Shown: one piece after another, positions 6,621 through 14,142 of the stretch
Layout: every line of letters begins with the position of its first letter
How positions within the stretch are numbered: the stretch's first letter is position 1
NCBI GenBank assembly: GCA_022759285.1
Contig: JAEMPM010000147.1
Location: forward strand, 1 to 28,225
Direction: 5' to 3'
Length of the DNA: 28,225 nt
Source of the DNA: Thermocrinis sp.
GTDB taxonomy: Bacteria > Aquificota > Aquificia > Aquificales > Aquificaceae
Made by a program: the position numbers and the translations under genes
The notes under the pieces: generated by a model
What the model was told of the DNA's origin: nothing
The model's input: only the letters and a program-made list of their open reading frames with translations
Database searches by the model: none

Positions 6621-6655
6621 AGCTTAAGCTTTCCTATGATTAACCTCAAGCTTAA
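6621..6655. repeat. Inverted-repeat element upstream of flagellin
   Basis: AGCTTAAGCT (6621-6630) is a perfect 10-bp palindrome. TTAAGCTT (6624-6631) and AAGCTTAA (6648-6655) form a perfect 8-bp inverted repeat separated by 16 bp. The right arm overlaps the flagellin -35 region. This could be a repressor or activator site, or an RNA hairpin; no protein can be named. Confidence 0.4.
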
Positions 6656-6678
6656 AAATTTTTCCCAAAATCCGATAT
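6653..6678 (+). promoter_or_regulatory. Sigma-28 (FliA)-type promoter of fliC
   Basis: TAAA (6653-6656), 14 bp, then TCCGATAT (6671-6678) resembles the flagellar sigma-28 consensus TAAA-N15-GCCGATAA, with one base less spacing. It is followed by a leader of about 30 nt with AAGGAGGTG (6699-6707), 6 nt before the ATG. Position and leader length fit late flagellar gene control. Confidence 0.6.
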
Positions 6679-6713
6679 TCAAAAATAGAAAACCTTATAA
6701 GGAGGTGTAAGCT

Positions 6714-8372
6714 ATGAGATTGAACTTTAACTACGCATCGGCAGTCACACACACAGCTTATCTCGTCAATCAGAGGGAGATAACCAGATCTTTGCTTAGG
6801 CTTTCTACTGGCATGAGAATTTTGGACGCGTCCGACGACGCTGCAGGTTTGTTTATAGCAGACCAACTTTCAACGGTTGCCGCCGGTTTGGAAGAGAGCA
6901 ACAGGAACATATCTACAGCTATATCCGCCCTACGGATCGCGGAAAACGCGGCTGGACAGATCTATGACAAGCTAAAAGACATCTACTCAAGGGCAGTAAG
7001 CGCAGCAAACGACATCAACGACCCCAACGCAAGGACTGCTCTGCAAGAGGAAGTTAGCAACCTAGTAGATGCCATCCAAAAGATTGGAACAGACACAGAA
7101 TACAACGGTATCAAACTCCTTGATGGAACATTCAACAGCAAATACATCCACTACGGCGCAAGAATGGATCAGGTGGTAAATGTTTCTATAGATGATCTAA
7201 GGGCTCAGAGCCTCGGTGCCTACATAGTGAAAGGTGATGGTGGTGTTTACACCTCTAGCCAAGCCGCTAATGACGGTAACAACCTGCAAGCGCTACTTGG
7301 GCAAAATGGTGCTTTAGGTGGTCAAGATGCGTCCAATTTCAGATTAGACACTACTACAGATCAAAATAAAAACACAATTCCAGATTATGTAGCAATAAAC
7401 GGCATAAAGGTGTACGAGTATAACGGAAGTTCAGCTGAACTTGTGGACGCCAAAAAGTTAGCGGATAAGATAAACAATAACTCAGCCCTAAAGGCATTGG
7501 GAATAGAGGCAAAGGCAAGCAATACGAGCACAGCAAATACTTACGACAAGCCTGTTACTATGGACACAGGTGTAACATCAGTTACCGTAAACCTGAACTT
7601 CTATATTGGCGATGGGTCACAGAAGTTTACAATTTCTAACTTTGTAAATGTAGATACAACTACTGGAACGTCAACTTTCATGACCTTGGACGAGCTCGTT
7701 TCCCAGATCAACTCCCAAGCGGCTGCAAATGGTGTGCCCATAACTGCCATGAACGATAACGGAAAACTAAAACTCGTTACTACCAACGGCGAAACCATTG
7801 CCATTGAGGCACAGGTAACTGCAAGTGGGACTGGTAAAGTACATATAGACCTTGGTCAGCTTCTGCAAGGAGCTGGAACAGTGGATGTTAGCGCTTCTTC
7901 AAACCAAGCCCAATATGTCGCAGCAGTAAAAGTGGGAAGTATCACCATAGCTGCCAACCAAGACTTCAAGTTTGAATATAGTGGTGTTTCGGATAACAAG
8001 GATTCCACAAACAAAGGCTTGAACTTTGAACTAGCTAGCGGATCTAACGCAAACTTCTTCAATCTCAACAGTATAAATCTGACCACCAACAATGGAGCGG
8101 AAGATGCTATGCTGATAGTTTCCAAAGCGCTGCAAAAGGTGGATACCGTTAGAACTCAAATTGGTGCTACTATGAACAACCTCCAATCTATCTTTGATGC
8201 CCAAAATGTGGCCTACGACAACACCAAGGAGGCGGAAAACGTAATAAGGAACACGGACTATGCAGAAGAAATGTCCAACTTCACAGCACTACAGGTAAAG
8301 ATGCAATCCACAATGGCTATGTTGGCACAGGCGAACGCGCTTCCTCAAATGGTACTCCAATTGCTCAGATAA
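6714..8372 (+). CDS. fliC: Flagellin, flagellar filament protein
   Basis: The main filament subunit, 552 residues. The N-terminal D0/D1 region (about 1-150) has RLSTGMRILDASDDAAGLFIADQL and NISTAISALRIAENAAGQI; the C-terminal D1/D0 region (about 465-552) has KALQKVDTVRTQIGATMNNLQS and ends QANALPQMVLQLLR. These coiled-coil ends build the filament core. The middle (about 150-460) is rich in Thr, Asn, Ser and Gly and forms the variable exposed domains. There is no signal peptide, as expected for type III flagellar export. A strong ribosome-binding site and a sigma-28-type promoter precede it. It heads the filament operon with the cap protein and its chaperones. A hairpin follows the stop codon. 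Confidence 0.97.
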   Translation: MRLNFNYASAVTHTAYLVNQREITRSLLRLSTGMRILDASDDAAGLFIADQLSTVAAGLEESNRNISTAISALRIAENAAGQIYDKLKDIYSRAVSAANDINDPNARTALQEEVSNLVDAIQKIGTDTEYNGIKLLDGTFNSKYIHYGARMDQVVNVSIDDLRAQSLGAYIVKGDGGVYTSSQAANDGNNLQALLGQNGALGGQDASNFRLDTTTDQNKNTIPDYVAINGIKVYEYNGSSAELVDAKKLADKINNNSALKALGIEAKASNTSTANTYDKPVTMDTGVTSVTVNLNFYIGDGSQKFTISNFVNVDTTTGTSTFMTLDELVSQINSQAAANGVPITAMNDNGKLKLVTTNGETIAIEAQVTASGTGKVHIDLGQLLQGAGTVDVSASSNQAQYVAAVKVGSITIAANQDFKFEYSGVSDNKDSTNKGLNFELASGSNANFFNLNSINLTTNNGAEDAMLIVSKALQKVDTVRTQIGATMNNLQSIFDAQNVAYDNTKEAENVIRNTDYAEEMSNFTALQVKMQSTMAMLAQANALPQMVLQLLR

Positions 8373-8376
8373 TGAA

Positions 8377-8411
8377 CCTCCGGGGGAGGGCTTTCCCCTT
8401 CCCCTTTGGAG
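8377..8411 (+). terminator. GC-rich hairpin between fliC and flaG (partial terminator/SD sequestering)
   Basis: GGGGGAGGG (8382-8390) pairs with CCCTTCCCC (8396-8404) around a CTTTC loop: 9 bp with a single G-T pair. Only TTT follows, so termination would be partial. CTCC (8378-8381) can also pair with GGAG (8408-8411), which is the flaG ribosome-binding site. The element would protect the fliC mRNA 3' end and lower expression of the downstream cap genes. Confidence 0.6.
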
Positions 8412-8419
8412 AATAAACC

Positions 8420-8803
8420 ATGAGGGTTGGAAGGGTAGATCAAAGCTTTGAATACATAGATGTGAAGTTGAGCCAACAGCAAGTTCAACCACAAACACAA
8501 CCTACTGATGAAACCCTCAAAAAACTCCAAGGGGAGGTGGAACAGCAGGTTCAGGATGCCCAGGATAAAGGGGATATAAAGCCTGAGGAATTGCAAAAGC
8601 TTATTGAAGATGTCAAGAGGAAATTTGACATGTTAAGCAAATACCTTAAAATAGACATAGACCAAGATCTTGGAATACCTGTGGTAAAGATTATGGAGAA
8701 GGATACCAACAGGGTTATAAGGCAGATACCACCTGACTATCTTTTGGAACTAATGAAACGCATAGATCAGCTTCTGGGTCTGCTTGTGGAGAAGGAGGTC
8801 TAA
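8420..8803 (+). CDS. flaG: FlaG family flagellar protein
   Basis: A 127-residue FlaG-family protein, usually encoded between fliC and fliD and thought to affect filament length or assembly; its mechanism is poorly defined. The N-terminus is Gln-rich and probably disordered (about 18-32), followed by a helical region and the family core LGIPVVKIMEKDTNRVIRQIPPDYLLELMKRIDQLLGLLVEK. That block, with VIRQIP, is the FlaG signature. The ATG has GGAG 8 nt upstream, in the arm of the preceding hairpin. fliD follows after 3 bp. Confidence 0.9.
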   Translation: MRVGRVDQSFEYIDVKLSQQQVQPQTQPTDETLKKLQGEVEQQVQDAQDKGDIKPEELQKLIEDVKRKFDMLSKYLKIDIDQDLGIPVVKIMEKDTNRVIRQIPPDYLLELMKRIDQLLGLLVEKEV

Positions 8804-8806
8804 AAG

Positions 8807-10138
8807 ATGGCTGGAGAAATATACCTTAGTAACCTGACTGGTAAGCTAGACTGGGGCTCTATAGTGGACCAGATTCTCCACTTGAAGTCTTTACCTCTTG
8901 AGAGAATGACTGATGAAGAAAATCAGCTGAAGGCGAAGCAGGAGAGCCTTTCAGAACTTGCAAACGCCATAGATGCCTTCAACAATCTTTTTTCAAACCT
9001 TTCGGTGGATGACCTTTTTAAATCGAAGTCTGCAACCTCCTCCAACACCGGTGTCCTGACAGCCACAGCCACTGCGGAAACACCAAACGTTACTCTTAAC
9101 GTGAGTGTAACTCAGCTCTCTTCAAAGGAAGTTAGGCTCTCCGAAGGGGGTGTTTCTGACCTTAGTTCCAACATAAGTTGGCCCGCTTTTACCATAACCT
9201 ACAAAAAAGGTCCAAATCCAGAGGATGTGGAGACCTTTAACGTAGAGGGTGGCTCTGGCACCCTTAAGGATCTGGTAGATAAAATTAACCAATCTGCGGG
9301 AAGCGTGATAGTAGCAAGCGTTTTTTACGATGGAAGCCAGTATAGGCTCATGCTTTCGGAAAAAGACGAGGCTTTATCTACCGTGGAAACAAACCCAGAT
9401 ACGGGCACTTATGTTATTTCCACCTCCGGTTTGGTTATAAACGGTCAATCTGACCTTGACAATACACCCCTCCAACAAGCTAAAAACGCAAAGGTTCAAA
9501 TCGGAACAACAACTGTCCAAAGTCCTACCGACAGAATAGAGAATGTTTTGCCTGGTTTAACTCTTGAACTAAAAGCTACAGGCAATGCAACTGTTTCTGT
9601 TGGAGATGACTATTCAAAGGTCAAAGACTTCTTTGCAGACTTTGTTGCTAAATACAACGCAGTGATTAAGCAGGTAAATGAGATGACAGACAAAGACAAA
9701 GGACTATTTCAGGGAGACCAGACTATCACAGGCGTCAAAAATACCCTTGCGGACATGCTTGACCCTTTGTTTAAGTATGGCATAGTTAGCTACAATGAAG
9801 ACGGAACTCTGACCTTCAACAGCTCTGCAGTAGATGATCTGGCAAATAAAAATCCCCAGGAATTAAGAGATTTGGTAGAGACCGTAAAAACCAACTATGG
9901 ATCTTACCTGGAAGACTCAAGGATAACCTTCCAGTCTTTCATAAACGACTATCAATCCCGGATAGATAGCTTGAACCAAAGGATAGCAGAGTTTCAAGAA
10001 CAGCTCTCACAGGAAGAGCAAAAGTTAAGGCTTGAGTTTTCAAAGGTAGAAATGTTCATGAACCAAGCTCAAGAAACGATGGATCGTATAAAGAACTTTA
10101 TGGTATCCCTGTCGGAAATGCAAGGAGGTAACAAATGA
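8807..10138 (+). CDS. fliD: FliD, flagellar filament cap protein
   Basis: FliD (HAP2) caps the filament tip and folds incoming flagellin. This copy has 443 residues. The N-terminus shows the family pattern GKLDWGSIVDQILHLKSLPLERMTDEENQLKAKQ and SNTGVLTATATAETPNVTLNVSVTQLS; the middle contains VVKDFF-type and FVAKYNAVIKQVNEMT segments; the C-terminus is a long coiled coil (about 365-435: ITFQSFINDYQSRIDSLNQR onward). No signal peptide, as expected for flagellar export. AAGGAGGT (8792-8799) lies 7 nt before the ATG and overlaps the end of flaG. The stop overlaps the fliS start, linking the cap to its neighbouring export chaperone. Confidence 0.94.
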   Translation: MAGEIYLSNLTGKLDWGSIVDQILHLKSLPLERMTDEENQLKAKQESLSELANAIDAFNNLFSNLSVDDLFKSKSATSSNTGVLTATATAETPNVTLNVSVTQLSSKEVRLSEGGVSDLSSNISWPAFTITYKKGPNPEDVETFNVEGGSGTLKDLVDKINQSAGSVIVASVFYDGSQYRLMLSEKDEALSTVETNPDTGTYVISTSGLVINGQSDLDNTPLQQAKNAKVQIGTTTVQSPTDRIENVLPGLTLELKATGNATVSVGDDYSKVKDFFADFVAKYNAVIKQVNEMTDKDKGLFQGDQTITGVKNTLADMLDPLFKYGIVSYNEDGTLTFNSSAVDDLANKNPQELRDLVETVKTNYGSYLEDSRITFQSFINDYQSRIDSLNQRIAEFQEQLSQEEQKLRLEFSKVEMFMNQAQETMDRIKNFMVSLSEMQGGNK

Positions 10139-10539
10139 TGAATAACCCCTATCTTGAAAACATGGTGGCAAACGCAAATCCGGTAAGGCTAATTATAATG
10201 CTCTACGAAAAGGCTATAAATTGCCTTGAGAATGCCCTTGAGATAGGAGATACAAAAGACTTTGACATGCAAAGAAGTAAGTATGAGGAGATGGGAAGGG
10301 CTTTGGAAATAATAAGTGTGTTGGATGCAATCCTTGATATGGAAAAGGGTGGAGAGATCGCCAAAAACTTAAGGGAAATATACAGGTCTCTTATGGATGA
10401 GCTGACCTATCAGATGCTGAAGGAAAACAAGGAAAGGTTGGAAAAGGTTATAAAAATTCTCAAAAACTTGAAGTCTGCTTGGGAGGAGGTAGAAAGGATC
10501 CATTATGGAAAAACTCAAAAGGTTGCTCCTGGAGTGTGA
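10135..10539 (+). CDS. fliS: FliS, flagellin export chaperone
   Basis: FliS binds the C-terminus of flagellin in the cytoplasm, preventing early polymerisation and guiding export. The 134 residues form the expected four-helix bundle, with the N-terminal NPYLENMVANANPVRLIIMLYEKAINCLENAL matching the FliS signature. Two ATG codons stand in tandem (10135 and 10138); AAGGAGGT at 10122-10129 suits either. The first overlaps the fliD TGA as ATGA and is used here. The last 35 bases overlap the next small gene, an unusually long operon overlap. Confidence 0.94.
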   Translation: MMNNPYLENMVANANPVRLIIMLYEKAINCLENALEIGDTKDFDMQRSKYEEMGRALEIISVLDAILDMEKGGEIAKNLREIYRSLMDELTYQMLKENKERLEKVIKILKNLKSAWEEVERIHYGKTQKVAPGV

Positions 10540-10738
10540 GTTAGCCCTGAAGGAAAGGCAGATAGACATAGCCCTTGAAAAATTGCAGGAGTTCTCTGAA
10601 CTTTCCCTCGAGGGGCTAAAAAAGGAAGAGTTAGAGGAAATTCTAAGACTGGTAGAGCATCTGATAACCCTTGCAGAGGATTACAGAAACACCTTAGCTC
10701 AGAGTCTTATAAACCTTAGAAAGTTCAAAGGAGCCTAA
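10505..10738 (+). CDS. Small helical protein in the FliT position
   Basis: A 77-residue, highly charged, probably all-helical protein, rich in Leu and Glu (ALEKLQEFSELSLEGLKKEELEEILRLVEHLITLAEDYRNTLAQSLINLRKF). Its place directly after fliS, its size and the heptad-like Leu pattern fit FliT, the FliD export chaperone, whose sequence is poorly conserved. I cannot prove this from the sequence, so no symbol is given. The start is supported by AAAGGA (10493-10498), 6 nt before the ATG, although it lies inside fliS. It ends 14 bp inside the convergent secreted-protein gene. Confidence 0.7.
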   Translation: MEKLKRLLLECELALKERQIDIALEKLQEFSELSLEGLKKEELEEILRLVEHLITLAEDYRNTLAQSLINLRKFKGA

Positions 10739-12215
10739 ACTCAAGCTCGTACAGCTCTCCTTTGTTCTGAACTGGTATGGTACCCACTCTTCCTGTGATC
10801 ACAAAAACTCTTCCATCCTTTGTACTTATCACTGATTGGATAGCCTCCACAAACTCACTCCCTCTCACTGTTTTGGAAAAGATCAGGCTCCTCTTCTTCT
10901 CTCCCAACATCACTAGCTCACCACGGGAAAACTTAAGCACGTCAAGGAACTTGAGTATGGTCCCTGCGGTGTTTTTGGGTACCAGGGCAAAGTTAAAGTT
11001 CAGCACGTTTGCTATGCCCGCCTTTGGATAAAAGACGAAGTTTCCTCTCCCTTCTACCGTCAACTCTACACTGGCGTAAGAACCATCAAAGCCTCCTTCT
11101 GAAGAATAAACCTCTGAGTCTCCTTCAAAAACTTTCAGCCTACCTGACCCATCCACAAAAACCAGATAGTTTTTGTAATAGAAGGCGGAATCAATACGGA
11201 ATCCCCTGGGTGCTAAAAAGGCGCCCGTCTCTCTTAGCTTATCCCCCTCCAAGCTGAGCCTTACCACATTGCCAAAACCTTTGCCAATTTCGAACCTCTG
11301 TCCCAAAAAGGTCTCCTTTGGTTTTGACTTATCCAAGACACCAAAAAGATAGGGTACATCCTTTACCACGGGTACAAAGACGCCACCCACCACCTTTAAA
11401 ATCACCGAGCTTGCCTTACCACCAGAGACCATGCTCACAAGTATGTAATCCCTCTTGTCATCACCCACCTTTGCAGTTGTAAGAGACACTGCCACACCAG
11501 CGGGTAGAGGATAGGAAGCTTTTAAGATTATGTCTCCGGTTAAGATTTCATAGACTTCTACCTTGTTGGAGTAAAGGACAACCAAGTATTCTTTTCCATC
11601 TCCAAAAACATCTCCCACATCCGCAGAAACGGGCAATCCAGAAAGTTGCTTAATAAACTTTCCCCTAACCAATAAGTTAATGTCTTCTAAACTTGCCCTT
11701 GGCATAATAAAGGTTTGCTTTTCAAAGAAGGCTACTGCGGAACCGTTAAACTCAACACCGTAACCCCTTTCAAACTCTTTTACCACATACTGGCAACTCT
11801 TTCCCTTTTCCACTTTGGGGAAGACTGAGCTAACCAAAAAGAAGCCCTCCTCGGAACCTTCAAAGCATACGCTCTTTATATTCACTTTCGCCCTGTCTCC
11901 CACCTTGATGCCCTTACCCTCTATTAGTCTTGCCACGGAAAAGTTCTGTCCTACCTCCTCCACCACTGCCCTTCCAACCTTCTCTAACTCTTTACCTAAA
12001 GACCGCTTGGTTATTGGGTGTATAATCTCCTTACCCTCCCTAAAAAGCACAAGCTCCTCTCCCTCTTTAAGGTCCTTTACATCCACCAAAATCTTGTTTC
12101 CCTCTACCTTTAGCACATAACCATTCCTTTCAAAGAAGGCCTTTAGACTTTCCTTTAACTCTTGGGAGAGGGCAATAGCGGAAAAGAGCAGAAAAAGAAC
12201 TATAAGCCTTCCCAT
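10725..12215 (-). CDS. Secreted protein: FlgT-C-like domain plus beta-propeller-like repeats
   Basis: A 496-residue exported protein of unknown function. Residues 1-17 form a Sec signal peptide (GRLIVLFLLFSAIALS), with a likely cleavage before QE. Residues about 30-112 (YVLKVEGNKILVDVKDL, KEIIHPITKRSLGKELEKVGRAVV, VARLIEGKGIKVGDRAKV) have the strand order of a domain seen in FlgT C-termini and other envelope proteins, where a value-setting strand is followed by VGDR. The rest is beta-rich, with FG-GAP/VCBS-like stretches such as ADVGDVFGDGKEYLVVL (198-214), suggesting a propeller. Cys117 and Cys141 could form a disulfide. The ATG has GGAGG (12224-12220) 4 nt upstream and lies inside leuB by 16 bp. 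These domain calls are by eye. Confidence 0.75.
   Translation of the reverse strand: MGRLIVLFLLFSAIALSQELKESLKAFFERNGYVLKVEGNKILVDVKDLKEGEELVLFREGKEIIHPITKRSLGKELEKVGRAVVEEVGQNFSVARLIEGKGIKVGDRAKVNIKSVCFEGSEEGFFLVSSVFPKVEKGKSCQYVVKEFERGYGVEFNGSAVAFFEKQTFIMPRASLEDINLLVRGKFIKQLSGLPVSADVGDVFGDGKEYLVVLYSNKVEVYEILTGDIILKASYPLPAGVAVSLTTAKVGDDKRDYILVSMVSGGKASSVILKVVGGVFVPVVKDVPYLFGVLDKSKPKETFLGQRFEIGKGFGNVVRLSLEGDKLRETGAFLAPRGFRIDSAFYYKNYLVFVDGSGRLKVFEGDSEVYSSEGGFDGSYASVELTVEGRGNFVFYPKAGIANVLNFNFALVPKNTAGTILKFLDVLKFSRGELVMLGEKKRSLIFSKTVRGSEFVEAIQSVISTKDGRVFVITGRVGTIPVQNKGELYELEFRLL
10726..10764. terminator. Possible stem-loop at the FliT-like/secreted-protein junction
   Basis: CAAAGGAG (10726-10733) is perfectly complementary to CTCCTTTG (10757-10764), with an inner AGCT/AGCT pairing (10744-10747, 10753-10756). 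It spans both convergent stop codons. There is no strong T-run on either side, so terminator function is uncertain. Confidence 0.3.
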
Positions 12216-13291
12216 ATTTCCTCCAATGAATTTATTATAGCATCCGTCATTTGCTCAGTACCCACCTTTATGCAACCCTCTGAGTATATATCGGGGGTTC
12301 GGTAGCCCTTTTGTAGGGTAAGCTCCACTGCCTTTTCTATGGCACTCGCCAGCTTTTCCAAGTTAAAAGAATATTTCAGCATCATGGCGGTGGAGAGGAT
12401 GGTTGCTATTGGGTTGGCTATACCTTTGCCCGCAATGTCTGGAGCGGAGCCGTGCACTGGCTCATAAAGGGCGTACTTTTCCCCAAGGCTTGCAGAAGGT
12501 AGCATACCCAAACTGCCCGTTATAACTGCTGCCTCATCAGAGAGGATGTCTCCAAAGATGTTGCCTGTAACGATAACATCAAAGGAGGATGGTCTTCTGA
12601 CGATTTGCATAGCACAGTTATCCACGTAAAGGTGCTCCACCTCTACATCCGGGTAGTTCTTTTTCTCCTCCTCTACAATATCCCTCCAAAGACCGCTAAC
12701 TTCAAGCACGTTGGACTTATCCACGCTGGTTAGTTTTTTCCTTCTCTTGAGGGCAACCTCAAAACCCTTTCTAACCACCCTTCTGATTTCGTCCTCCGTA
12801 TACTTCATGGTGTTTATTCCTACCCTCTTTCCGTTCTCGGTAAAGATCCCTCTTGGCTCTCCGTAATACACATCCCCCGTTAGTTCCCTCACTACTATGA
12901 AGTCTGTGCCTCTGGCTACCTCTTCTTTCAACGGTGATGCGGAGATGAGCGGCTCATAAACTTTGGCTGGTCTTAGGTTTGCATAAAGGTCCAAAGCCTT
13001 TCTTATTTGCAAAAGTCCCTTCTCGGGTCTTTTGGATGTGGGCAGGTTATCCCACTTAGGTCCACCCACCGCACCCAAAAGGACTGCGTCTGCCTTTAGG
13101 CAAAGTTCCAAGGTCTCCTGAGGTAATGGCTCGCCCTTTTGGTCTATGGCTATGCCACCGATCAAGCCCTCCTCAAACTCAAAGCTAACACCGGAGAGCT
13201 CTCCCAGCCTTTTTAGAACCCTAAGGGCTGAATTTACAATCTCTGGACCTATTCCATCTCCCTTTAAAACTGCTATCTTATAGACCGCCAT
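12200..13291 (-). CDS. leuB: 3-isopropylmalate dehydrogenase
   Basis: LeuB oxidises and decarboxylates 3-isopropylmalate to 2-oxoisocaproate with NAD, the third step specific to leucine synthesis. At 363 residues it has normal length. Visible signatures are GDGIGPEIV (11-19), LGAVGGPKWDNLP (72-84), RELTGDVYYGEPRG (135-148) with the catalytic Tyr, K192 in TSVDKSNVLE, D224 in HLYVDNCAMQ, and the metal ligands D248 and D252 in FGDILSDEAAVITGSLGMLPSA, plus the NAD-binding EPVHGSAPDIAGKGIANP. It sits between ccdA (17 bp away) and the secreted protein. TAAAAT 7 nt before the ATG may be a separate promoter. No other leu gene is in the window. Confidence 0.96.
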   Translation of the reverse strand: MAVYKIAVLKGDGIGPEIVNSALRVLKRLGELSGVSFEFEEGLIGGIAIDQKGEPLPQETLELCLKADAVLLGAVGGPKWDNLPTSKRPEKGLLQIRKALDLYANLRPAKVYEPLISASPLKEEVARGTDFIVVRELTGDVYYGEPRGIFTENGKRVGINTMKYTEDEIRRVVRKGFEVALKRRKKLTSVDKSNVLEVSGLWRDIVEEEKKNYPDVEVEHLYVDNCAMQIVRRPSSFDVIVTGNIFGDILSDEAAVITGSLGMLPSASLGEKYALYEPVHGSAPDIAGKGIANPIATILSTAMMLKYSFNLEKLASAIEKAVELTLQKGYRTPDIYSEGCIKVGTEQMTDAIINSLEEIWEGL

Positions 13292-13308
13292 TTAAAGAAT
13301 TTTAGCAT

Positions 13309-14142
13309 CTAAAAACTGAGGTTTGCAAGCATTGAAAGGTGCCCAGTGGTCAACAGCACACCCAAAATTACTAAGGCTAAGCCACCTACAAACTCTACCA
13401 CGCCAAAGAACCTTCCAAAGCTTCTCACAAATCCCAAAAACAAGGAGAGTAAACCCCCAGCCACCACAAAGGGAATGCCCAAGCCCATGGAGTAGGCAAA
13501 CAAGAGCACGGCACCCTGCATAGCAGTTTCCTGTTGAGATGCATAAAGTAGAATGCTTCCAAGGACTGGTCCAATGCAAGGAGACCAACCAAAGGCAAAG
13601 AAGGTTCCCACCAAAAAGGCACCAAAGATAGGAATACCTCCGGCTTTTACCTCAAGCCTTTTTTGGGCGTATAGCTTCTCGTGAACACCAAAGGCATACA
13701 AAAACAAAACTATCAGTACTATGCCGAGCAACTCAAAGAACAGTTTTTGGCTTATGGCGGAAAAAAGGTAAAGGGCCACTAAAAAGGCAGAAAAGCCAAG
13801 AATTTCCCTTAAAAAGTTCGGTCTTAAAAAGGCTCCTGCAAAGTGAAGACCAAAGAAAGCTACCACCCCACCACCTATCTTAGCTATAAGGTCCTGGTAG
13901 CTTTTAAGGAACTGTCCCACAGTGGTTGCGGACGCCCCAAGGAGGGTAAAGACCAAAGAAAAACCAAGAACAAAAAGGATAGAAGCTAGAAATACCTTGA
14001 AGTTAAAGCCCTTGGGTTGTTCCTGAGCACCTGCCACGCCAGAAAGATAAGAAAGATAGCCCGGGACAATAGGCAAAATGCAGGGAGACAAAAAAGACAA
14101 AATGCCCGCAGTGAAGGCTATAAATACAGAAACTTCAGCCAT
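13309..14142 (-). CDS. ccdA: CcdA/DsbD-type thiol-disulfide transmembrane transporter
   Basis: CcdA passes reducing equivalents from cytoplasmic thioredoxin across the membrane for cytochrome c maturation or periplasmic disulfide reduction. The two redox cysteines are visible as SPC21ILPIVPGYLSYLSG and WSPC189IGPVLG. With 277 residues it is longer than the usual six-helix protein of about 240; the extra part lies around 112-156, where two additional hydrophobic segments (LGFSAFLVALYLFSAI and LLGIVLIVLFLYAF) stand between helix 3 and the second Cys helix. Its last six helices otherwise look normal. It overlaps the end of the aldehyde dehydrogenase gene by 8 bp, so the two are co-transcribed. 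Confidence 0.9.
   Translation of the reverse strand: MAEVSVFIAFTAGILSFLSPCILPIVPGYLSYLSGVAGAQEQPKGFNFKVFLASILFVLGFSLVFTLLGASATTVGQFLKSYQDLIAKIGGGVVAFFGLHFAGAFLRPNFLREILGFSAFLVALYLFSAISQKLFFELLGIVLIVLFLYAFGVHEKLYAQKRLEVKAGGIPIFGAFLVGTFFAFGWSPCIGPVLGSILLYASQQETAMQGAVLLFAYSMGLGIPFVVAGGLLSLFLGFVRSFGRFFGVVEFVGGLALVILGVLLTTGHLSMLANLSF

Noticed and set aside
7354..7536. Minus-strand ORFs inside fliC (also 7601-7804 and 7856-8125)
   Set aside because: Antisense shadows in the variable region of flagellin; no start signals.
11815..12120. 101-codon plus-strand ORF rich in Ser and Pro
   Set aside because: Antisense to the secreted protein; Ser/Pro/Thr-rich translation is typical of a reverse-frame shadow.
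13292..13588. 98-codon minus-strand ORF, rich in Cys and Trp
   Set aside because: Shadow frame of ccdA, which covers the same bases in a better-supported frame.
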